A DNA stretch of 64,000 bases. It comes from Symsagittifera roscoffensis. Its lineage: Eukaryota; Xenacoelomorpha; Acoela; Convolutidae. The notes beneath the pieces are model-generated. The model worked only from the letters and a program-made list of their open reading frames with translations. It was not told where the DNA came from and ran no database searches. The position numbers and the translations under genes were made by a program. The DNA lies in NCBI RefSeq assembly GCF_963678635.1, contig NC_087064.1, forward strand, positions 47,785,346 through 47,849,345, in the 5' to 3' direction. Of the stretch, positions 57,065 through 64,000 are shown one piece after another; the first letter of the stretch is position 1, and each line of letters begins with the position of its first letter.

Positions 57065-57277
57065 ATGGAAGTAATCAGTCAATGTGGATCTGGAGGACTT
57101 GAAGATTATAGGCCCTCGCGAATCAACATGGCCAAGTTGAAACTGGAAGGACAACTCGACGTGGTCGAGTACAGTCGAATAACTGTGCCGGAATCGGTCC
57201 ACATGGGAGATCCGGCAGGGGGTTATGTGGAGATGTTGAAAGCGAGGAACTCCGCGAGAGGGCACCTGATGGCTTAG
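57065..57277 (+). CDS. 70-codon segment between two in-frame UAG codons
   Basis: In frame with extra ORF2 and ORF3, bounded by UAG at 57029 and UAG at 57275. Hydrophilic, no recognised domain (contains MAKLKLEGQLDVVEYSR). It either has its own ATG or is the linker of a readthrough polyprotein. Confidence 0.5.
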   Translation: MEVISQCGSGGLEDYRPSRINMAKLKLEGQLDVVEYSRITVPESVHMGDPAGGYVEMLKARNSARGHLMA

Positions 57278-57292
57278 AGCGAGAAGAGAGCC

Positions 57293-59998
57293 ATGCAAGA
57301 ATACTTGAAGGGGCTTACGGAGAACTCTAATTTCAATCGAAGAGAGTATGGCACAGTAATGTCATCAGAAGCGAACGAAATTGGATTGGAAAAACTGCTA
57401 GAGATTTCTTGGAGGGCGGCCCTCCAGAAATACTTCGATGAGACGATGAATGCACCTGCGAAGGTAGCAGCATACCTGGCTCATCCTTGCGTGAGAACTG
57501 ATCTGCAAGTACGGTTGGCTTGGTGCTTGATGGGCATCAAAAAGGCGGAGTATGAAGCCAGTAATGACTCGAAATCACGAGAACAGGAGCTAGAGTTAAT
57601 GGAAGCTCTACGAGCATTGATTTCGAAAGACGATTCAGCGATAGCATGGGCTAAGCGTAAGGATGCCCTTTGCTTTGTCAGGTTCGTGGTGGATCGCATC
57701 CCCACTCCTGTGTTGGGAGAATATATAAAGATCATTCGGCAAAAGGGAGTTGATTGCAAAAGGAACTTCCTTAGGGCACTCCTAGAGCTATATCAGGACA
57801 TGCCATTGACCGTGCCAAGCAAGGAGTCGAATGATATGGAAAGCTATCGCAAGTTGGAAGAGGTGAGAAGATACTCCAACAAAGAATTGAGAGTGAGCAG
57901 AGACTTGATTGAAGCGGCCAGAGGACAAAAGGAGTTTGCAACACTAGGGAAACTGAAGTCGTTCCAATATGTGTCTGGCATACCGGGGATGGCGTATAAT
58001 CCCTTCGTGAACGAAGAAGCCAGGGAAGCATACTTCGACTATGAGCAAGTCACAGTGCTCAACTTCTGGGTTGAACGGATTAAGGAAATTGGAATGTTGA
58101 TGGTGGAACAACCCAAGCTTGGAATTATTTTGGAAGAACGAGTGGTCGAACCCTCGATTCCCGAGCTCAAAGGGCAAGTGAGTTTTGATTGTGGTTCTTG
58201 GGACGGTCCCTTGAAAACCAGTCTAGTAGTGATGTGGGAACTCATGAAACCTTCCTGGTGTCCCCATCCTAACGCAGGCTTAATCTGGGACATGACCGCG
58301 GATGTCATGTTAGAACGGGATGATGATGCGAGTTTACATGATCTGGCCATGATACATCACCTGCTGGCCATGAGATTGACGAAGAGGAAGAGCAACCCGT
58401 CCACGGAGCTGTCCGAGGAAGGTACACCGAGTAATTGGTTGAAGCAAGGCACATGCTTGGCTCAACACAGCGGGATGGAAGGACATGTTTGTAACCTGGG
58501 ACACTGCCTGATTACGCTGAGCGAGCAGCATCGACAACTGGCACGATTGTATGGAAGATTGAGCATGTCAGATAAGAGTGCCATGGAGTTGGTCGCGGAC
58601 TGCCATGGGGTGACAGACGTAAACCTGATCACAGCCTTGGGATTTTATAGCATGACGAGTTCGATAGAATCGCTCGAGCGCTTGGAGCGTGCCCATGAGC
58701 TAGTGACGTCCCTCAGCGTGGAAATATTCCCTGGAGCATTACAGACAGAGCAGAAGATTGGAGGCTGGCGAGAAGCTCTAGAAAATGAAATGAATCTGAA
58801 GGACAGTGAAGCCTATCACAGACCTACTGGTTCAAAATATATGGTGGGTTCAAGCTCCGCGCCATATTGTAATAGCAAGTATCCAACGCACATGGTAGTG
58901 ATGGATGCGAGGACGCAACAAGTGTTGGTTGACCAACTTTTCTCTGTGCCAAAGTGCGTGAGGTTGGCCAGAATGTCAGAGAGGTCATATGACTTGTTGG
59001 CAAAGATCTTTCGGGCAGTCCCGAAGAGATCCGAAGGCGAGTTGCAAGACGTTGTGGGTGAAGAGTTCATGAGACTGAACGAAGGCAACGTGAGTGAGTT
59101 CCAGAAGCAGAAAGCGAGTGGAGCGTTACCTACTGAATTCCCCACCATAGAAGAGAAAGACGATTTACATAGAATTCTGATGGAAGTGGAACCGTTGCTG
59201 GGAGCCTCAGGGTATCGGACCCGAAGGAACATAGTGAGAACCCATGGGGAGTATCCTTGCCACTGCTTGGTGCAGACGTTGTGGTACCCCAAACGCGGGA
59301 ATCTGATCCTAGTATGGGACGTGGAGGAGTTGTACTCCACGGGGTTGCCCGATCAGAATCAACAAGTGTCAATCGTGGTGGTTAGCGCCATGCTACCAGT
59401 GAGATGGTTGGAGGCTAACGCGGACACAAGTGAGCAGGAGACGGCCGTGCCGACTCCTGAACAGTTGAGCAACGTTAAAATGAGTCGTGAATTGGATCTT
59501 TTCAGAACCACCTGCAAGGTTCTGAGGATACCTAAAGCCATTGAAAGAATATGGTCAAGGCAAAGATTGATGCCTTGGTTCCATGCAGTGATGACATCTT
59601 GGATGTATGAACGCGCGAAGCGTCACATGTCAAGGAACACGGAAGCCTATCAATCTTTCCAGCTAGATATAGGACCAGGAGCCTATAAACGAGCATTCTT
59701 GACGCACAGAAACGCGGTCACCACAGCGGTGAAGCGGGTAGCTGGAACGCCTTGTGTTACTGAAGATGAGAAGAAAGAGGTCTTAAGAGCTGACCTAGAA
59801 CGAAACGTGAGCCTATGTCTTCACAACAGCTTTTGCAGGAACCGGGAGCAGAAGGTGAATGTGGACTTGCTACCTTGTTGCAAACCGAGGCTGCTGGAAC
59901 AGGAGGGTTGGGGCACGGCCCGCAACTCTCTGGACATGTTAGAGAAAGTCCTGGAAGACAGTGACGCTGAACATCAGGATGGAGAAATGATGGAGTGA
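57293..59998 (+). CDS. Extra ORF3: 901-aa unrecognised protein
   Basis: Open frame from ATG 57293 to TGA 59996. Mostly alpha-helical in appearance, with scattered Cys/His including HSGMEGHVCNLGHC (around 58475) and a C-terminal CLHNSFC...CC cluster. No signal peptide, membrane segment, protease or nucleotide-binding motif that I can identify. Intact and GC-richer than flanking DNA, so it looks maintained. It shares the frame of ORF2 with two UAG codons between. Structural or assembly function is conceivable but unsupported. Confidence 0.75.
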   Translation: MQEYLKGLTENSNFNRREYGTVMSSEANEIGLEKLLEISWRAALQKYFDETMNAPAKVAAYLAHPCVRTDLQVRLAWCLMGIKKAEYEASNDSKSREQELELMEALRALISKDDSAIAWAKRKDALCFVRFVVDRIPTPVLGEYIKIIRQKGVDCKRNFLRALLELYQDMPLTVPSKESNDMESYRKLEEVRRYSNKELRVSRDLIEAARGQKEFATLGKLKSFQYVSGIPGMAYNPFVNEEAREAYFDYEQVTVLNFWVERIKEIGMLMVEQPKLGIILEERVVEPSIPELKGQVSFDCGSWDGPLKTSLVVMWELMKPSWCPHPNAGLIWDMTADVMLERDDDASLHDLAMIHHLLAMRLTKRKSNPSTELSEEGTPSNWLKQGTCLAQHSGMEGHVCNLGHCLITLSEQHRQLARLYGRLSMSDKSAMELVADCHGVTDVNLITALGFYSMTSSIESLERLERAHELVTSLSVEIFPGALQTEQKIGGWREALENEMNLKDSEAYHRPTGSKYMVGSSSAPYCNSKYPTHMVVMDARTQQVLVDQLFSVPKCVRLARMSERSYDLLAKIFRAVPKRSEGELQDVVGEEFMRLNEGNVSEFQKQKASGALPTEFPTIEEKDDLHRILMEVEPLLGASGYRTRRNIVRTHGEYPCHCLVQTLWYPKRGNLILVWDVEELYSTGLPDQNQQVSIVVVSAMLPVRWLEANADTSEQETAVPTPEQLSNVKMSRELDLFRTTCKVLRIPKAIERIWSRQRLMPWFHAVMTSWMYERAKRHMSRNTEAYQSFQLDIGPGAYKRAFLTHRNAVTTAVKRVAGTPCVTEDEKKEVLRADLERNVSLCLHNSFCRNREQKVNVDLLPCCKPRLLEQEGWGTARNSLDMLEKVLEDSDAEHQDGEMME

Positions 59999-60724
59999 AG
60001 ATGACCAAAGAAGAGAAGAGAAGGAGAGAAAAACTTGATTGTATTTGTGTGCTAAAACTTAAACCAATCAACCAAGTTTTGATTATTGAACTTGTTAAAC
60101 TTTTTGTTTTGATCTAGTTTGGTCAGACCAAACTTTGAAAATGTTGCAATTGTTAAAATTGTTGAAATTGTTGATTTTAGTTACTACTATCTATGTATGT
60201 ATATAAGGAACATAGGTGAGTATATTTACCTATTTATTCACGACTGAAGTTTTTAACATGTGTAAGACACAAATTCACTGTGTGGCGACATGGTAAGTTT
60301 GAGTAAACTCGCTCGGGAAGGGTGGGTAACTCAAGAACTTTCCTAGCCACAGAGTTTCTTAGTTTTAATATGGAAAGGACCGCATAAATGACTGATTATA
60401 CTTGGTGAGTGAAGTTAAGTTAATTTTAACGGGTGCGTGGCCGTGCCACGTCCCACTTTTTAATCACAAAGAGCGAAAAGAAGTTTTATGGCGAGATGAC
60501 GTAAGTAGTCAGAAAAGAAATTTTATCTAGGACACTCCTCTTGGTGCAAATTTTGTGAAAATGTTGAAAGGCAGTGAGATGTAGTACGATGCCATTTGTG
60601 AACACGTAGTGAGTTGAGGTGGAGTAGATAAATTTCATTTTCTTATGCAATTTGTAAGATTGGTTACAGAAAACTGGATAACTACTTGACGATAACCCGG
60701 TGTTATGCGATCAATAGGGACATT
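59999..60724 (+). other. Gypsy 3-prime untranslated region
   Basis: No gene. Contains a TATA-like TATATAAGGAACA near 60200, a TGTGGCGACATGG word near 60280 and a CGTGGC/GCCACG inverted repeat near 60435. Possibly a remnant or secondary promoter. Confidence 0.5.
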
Positions 60725-60747
60725 GATGGAGACTTGTCCGGGGAGTA
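60725..60747 (+). promoter_or_regulatory. Gypsy polypurine tract before the 3-prime LTR
   Basis: GATGGAGACTTGTCCGGGGA followed by GTA, directly before TGTGCC. Its position defines the LTR start and supports real LTR identity for the flanking repeat. Confidence 0.72.
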
Positions 60748-61659
60748 TGTGCCATTCTGCCAGATGACACAGCACAACCTTCCCGCGACAGAAAAAAAGT
60801 GACTAAAGGCCTTATGAACAAAAAAGTGTTGCGACGGAGGGTCAGAATGTTCTAGAATTTTTATTTTTAAAATTTCGATCGGAAGAAGAACATTTCTGAG
60901 AAATAGAAAAAAGACGGCCATTTTGAATGAAAAGACGAAAATCAGAACCACGATAGAGATTGTGAAGAACAGTCGTGCAAGAAAATTACGAAGCCTCTTA
61001 TCGTGGCAATAACACACGATAAGAACCTTAGCGACGGATATTTGTGGAGACGGAGGCTTCAGTGGGGGGAAGAGAAATACCACGGAACCCTCCCGGGACA
61101 CGAAATATAGGAGATAAGAGTGTTATCTCAAGAAAATCACGGGAGCGGAGGCTTGGTCCCCCAGAGACTGTCTATGTGAAGGGACTGTATAAACTAACTT
61201 CAACAGTTGCTGTAATGTCCTAGATCTTAATTAACACCGTTATCATTTAATATTTCAGAGCTGGAGTAGATAGAAAAAGGAAAGGGTCAATCCATCTCTA
61301 ATGGATTTAATATAAAACTGTCACACGAAAACATATAAAAATAGGTTGTCCGAGCCGTGTTTTTAATGACAATCACGTAGTCTGAGGATCCGAGACTCAG
61401 CTATGTGGTTGTGTTCGCATATAAACGAAAGCTGATCAAAAGTCGTTTGACTGATGGCCTAAAAATGGTAACTTTTTACTTTGCCCTAGACAGACCAGAA
61501 AATCAACTGGCAAGGTCGAGACGGTGAAAAACGAGTAGAATTAAGGTAACTGACGCCTGCCAGTCGTTAATAGGTACTTTTTCTACGCTCCGTCGCTGTG
61601 TGATATTTAGGCGAATGTTACAATCAATCCAAATAACGTTCCTTTGTTTCTCACAACAA
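60748..61659 (+). repeat. 3-prime LTR of the gypsy element
   Basis: Nearly identical to 31678-32590. It follows a polypurine tract. Right edge approximate, because Polinton ATPase coding sequence follows in both copies. Confidence 0.68.
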
Positions 61660-62167
61660 ATTTGATATTGATTTTATGAAATTGTCCAGCTTTGAAATTG
61701 TTAATAACTTACGGGATACTATGAGTGTCTCTGATGATACCTGTGAAGAAAATTTTAAGGAAAAAGATTTTGTTAAATTAGCTACAGCAGGCCGACATAT
61801 AAATGTTTATGTTATTTATGTCAAGCACAATATATTTCAGCAAAGTAAGCAATCACGTACCATAGGTTTCGATACAACTCAGTTAGTTTTGTTCAAATCA
61901 CCTCGAAGACATTAAACAAATTAATTATTACGGCAGACAATTGAATAACGCAAAATTCCCCCGTCATGCGTATCAGTTAGCAACGAAAGAAGATTTTGTC
62001 ATCTGTTGATAGATTCGAATCCAAAAACTTCAGAATGTCTTCGTTTTTTGTCAAACAAAGTCCCATCATCGCCAACTATTTCCTATATACCATCCTCAAA
62101 GGCAGTTATCACATCTCTTGAATATAAAAGAGAAAGAATAATGTATATTGAAGCAAATGCTCAATAG
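61660..62167 (+). pseudogene. Polinton packaging ATPase, C-terminal part
   Basis: Continuation of the gene started at 31520. Walker-B-like DDTCEE has lost its hydrophobic context (TMSVSDDTCEE). The conserved middle GRHINVYVIYVKHNIFQQSK is present. It then needs a frame change to reach KAVITSLEYKRERIMY and TAG 62167. Dead as read. The downstream sequence is normal Polinton, so this copy, not the one at 32591, is in the original place. Confidence 0.75.
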
Positions 62168-62251
62168 TCAACATTGTAGATCAATTTTGACAAGAGCTGA
62201 ATAAATTTTATTAGATTTCGCGATTGTTTTGTAAATGTTTTTCTGTGACAT

Positions 62252-63040
62252 GTTCCAGCTAACAAAAGTTTCATCGAGAGTAAAAAAGTACAATTTGAAA
62301 ACATTGTTGACCCTAAGTTTAATAACCGAGAAAAACGAAAATTTTTGGCAGACAATATTTTACTGATAAAACAATCGGAGAATCGTGTTACATTTACCTG
62401 AAAACTAAAACCTTAGGAATAAATGCTGAAGAATTCATCCTCATTCCTCGCAAAACATATGCTCCAGATGAAAAAACTGCACCACAACATCAAATCCTTC
62501 ATAATCCATTAATTAATGACAAATCATTTCAACTCAATTACATACAGCGATTTCGAGAACGAAATACCAGCCGTGACTCTACAACACCATTAAACCCAAC
62601 ATCTCTTAATCCTTTAACTCTTAATACTGTAGTACCAGATCTTCGGAAAAAAAATATACCTGCACTTGCTAATTTCAGTGGAGATGGTGATAATGAAGTA
62701 GAAAAAGCTGTTGAATCAGACAATTCTCTGCAGCAAACAAGTTCAAAGGGAATAGAAAAAAACTATGAAAAAAGTAATGGAAAAAAGGCTGAAGTATTTC
62801 GAAAGGTTATTGAATCCATTCAAGAACGATTGGAAGCTTATGAATTGGAAAGGGCAAACATAGTGGTAAAGCAATTGTTTAAAGTTGAATCCCTGACTTT
62901 AGACGTTCACAGATATGTTTTAATTCAAGGAAAACCAACAATCGTTAAAATTCAATCTTTTTTGTACGATACACAGCAAAACACAAAAAAACTTGAGGTT
63001 GTTTTTTATCCCTTAAATTTTGAAAGAACTGAACCTTGAT
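62252..63040 (+). pseudogene. Unrecognised Polinton protein spanning the edge of the duplicated block
   Basis: A frame with no early ATG runs across 62318 (VDPKFNNREKRKFLADN), shifts near 62395, and continues open to TGA 63040 with GINAEEFILIPRKTYAP and LFKVESLTLDVHRY. A splice-acceptor-like TGTTCCAG lies just upstream (about 62257). No domain recognised. Its continuity across 62318 shows which duplicate of the ATPase segment is the original. Confidence 0.5.
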
Positions 63041-63062
63041 CCTAGTTTAGTGTCTAACACTT

Positions 63063-64000
63063 ATGCCAAACAGATTCTCCGCTCGCTTAAAACTGACGAA
63101 TCGAAGAGATCAAAACCCTCCTCTTCGAAGACTCGATCGACAACTCTCAAACCCAGAACCAAGGATTTCGGCAGATAAAAACCCAAAAAAAGAGTTTTTC
63201 CCCACCAACGACGACGATGACGACGATGTTGAAAGCTATGAAAGCAGTAAAGAATCATTTGCGACGTCATTAAAAGAATGGAAATCCTACTATCAGTGAA
63301 GAAAGGAAACTCAAAATACTCTACACAAAAGGTCCAGCTGCATTTGGTAGCGTCAAAAACTTAACAAATGCTAGTCAACTGTCAACAAAAAAACTGAAAT
63401 TTTTTCTGAGATCTCAATCATCTCATACAAAGTATGGATTGTTTCGTAAAACATATCCTCGGCTAAAAGTGATTGCTAACGATATCAGTGGAAATTTGGT
63501 CTCTTGACCTGTCTTATGTTGATAGATTGGCTAAGTATAACCGAGGGGTACGTTATTTGTTAGTTGCTGTCGATTGTATATCTCGCTAGTTACGAGTAAA
63601 ACCCCTGAAGACCAAATATGCTAAAGAAACAGCCGAGGCTTTCAAAAAAGTGATCAAAACAAAACAAACAAAAAAGTTTGGGTTGACAAAGGCACCGAGT
63701 TTAAAAGAGAGTTCGAAAAATTTTGTACAAAGCGAGAAGTCATCAAAAACAAAACTCACAGTGAAAAAAAAATCAGCGTTTGCGAAAGAAACATTCAATC
63801 GCTGAAAAGTATTATCTACAAGTACTTGGAGTTTGAATGGACTTACAATTAAATTGAAAAATAACAAACGAGTTTTGTTCAAACGATTCACTCACGCGTG
63901 AATCGAGTAACAAAATTGGCTCCAAACAAGGTGACAAGAAAGCATGTACCTGCTTTAGTTTCATTAATTGCAAACAGTTCATCAAAATTGGTACAGAAAC
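63063..64000 (+). pseudogene. Polinton DDE integrase, 3-prime end outside the window
   Basis: Retroviral-type integrase of Polinton class. The N-terminal part is acidic (DDDDDDDVESYE) and frameshifts near 63290. GPAAFGSVKNLTNAS follows, the usual Polinton integrase lead-in. The catalytic core has DLSYVDRLAKYNRGVRYLL (first Asp 63506), VDKGTEF (63684) and CERNIQSLK (Glu near 63784). A TAG at 63587 and frameshifts near 63670 and 63850 inactivate it. Integration of the Polinton would depend on this enzyme. It runs into the window end. Confidence 0.82.

Larger units (their letters stand above)
31678..61660 (+). mobile_element. Giant Ty3/gypsy LTR retrotransposon with extra genes
   Basis: The boundaries are LTR starts TGTGCCATTCTG at 31678 and 60748, the second directly after a polypurine tract. 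Inside are a long leader, gag, pol (PR-RT-RH-INT plus GPF module and macrodomain-like end) and three extra long frames. After subtracting the nested copia (about 4.9 kb), the internal part is about 22.6 kb, far longer than usual gypsy elements (about 5-10 kb). The right LTR limit is uncertain because the repeat shared by both ends runs past the LTR into Polinton ATPase sequence. No clean target-site duplication was found. The LTR copies differ at only about two sites, so the insertion is young. Confidence 0.75.
15542..64000. mobile_element. Polinton/Maverick, copy B plus right arm, interrupted by a gypsy element
   Basis: Hallmark Polinton genes occur in a consistent arrangement. PolB is on the minus strand at the left. 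A membrane protein, packaging ATPase and retroviral-type DDE integrase are on the plus strand at the right. The ATPase is split: its P-loop part ends at 31677, and its C-terminal part is at 32591-33098 and again at 61660-62167. Everything between is a nested LTR retrotransposon. All recognised genes carry stops or frameshifts, so this copy is not expected to be autonomous. The right end lies beyond the window. Confidence 0.82.

Noticed and set aside
51136-59998. Interpretation of the extra genes as an envelope gene
   Set aside because: No signal peptide, fusion peptide or C-terminal membrane anchor is visible in any of the three frames.

Overview
The window is animal-type nuclear DNA made almost entirely of nested transposable elements. 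There is no ordinary host gene and no rRNA, tRNA or CRISPR that I can recognise. A eukaryote is indicated by a Polinton/Maverick element whose DNA polymerase gene carries a GT-AG intron, by Ty3/gypsy and Ty1/copia retrotransposons, and by very AT-rich background. The mix fits an invertebrate metazoan (cnidarian-like is possible), but the species cannot be fixed from the sequence.

Region 1 (1-30.4 kb): decayed Polinton DNA. Protein-primed family-B DNA polymerase (PolB) sequence runs on the minus strand, followed to the right by several unrecognised Polinton-type reading frames. The C-terminal half of PolB exists as extra tandem modules. The whole 14.45-14.86 kb block is then repeated head-to-tail: copy A is 1091-15541 and copy B is 15542-30405. 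The copies are nearly identical. Nearly every gene is frameshifted, often at homopolymers.

Region 2 (30.1-31.7 kb and 61.7-64 kb): the right arm of the same Polinton, on the plus strand. It holds a small membrane protein, an FtsK/HerA-type packaging ATPase that is split by an LTR insertion, an unrecognised protein, and a DDE integrase that runs off the window end.

Region 3 (31.7-61.7 kb): a very large Ty3/gypsy element sitting in the Polinton ATPase gene. In order it has an LTR, a 3.3 kb leader, gag, pol, and three further long reading frames, followed by a polypurine tract and the second LTR. The leader carries a CCCTCCG motif array and a tandem pair of RNA structures with compensatory changes. 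Gag and pol share one frame and are separated by a single UAG. Pol encodes protease, RT, RNase H and integrase, then a C-terminal macrodomain-like region. The extra frames are a coiled-coil protein (325 aa), a 1659-aa protein with a complete SGNH hydrolase domain, and a 901-aa protein. The last two share a frame and are separated by two UAG codons. None has an envelope-like signal peptide or membrane anchor. This cargo is the best candidate for an undescribed system in the window.

Region 4 (42040-46911): an intact Ty1/copia element with identical 338-bp LTRs, a tccta target duplication and a single 1363-aa gag-pol ORF. It has inserted into the gypsy pol gene between RNase H and integrase.

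Order of events inferred: Polinton insertion and decay with internal duplications, then the gypsy insertion, then the copia insertion. The 14.5 kb duplication and the duplicated LTR-plus-ATPase block are recent events or assembly artefacts.
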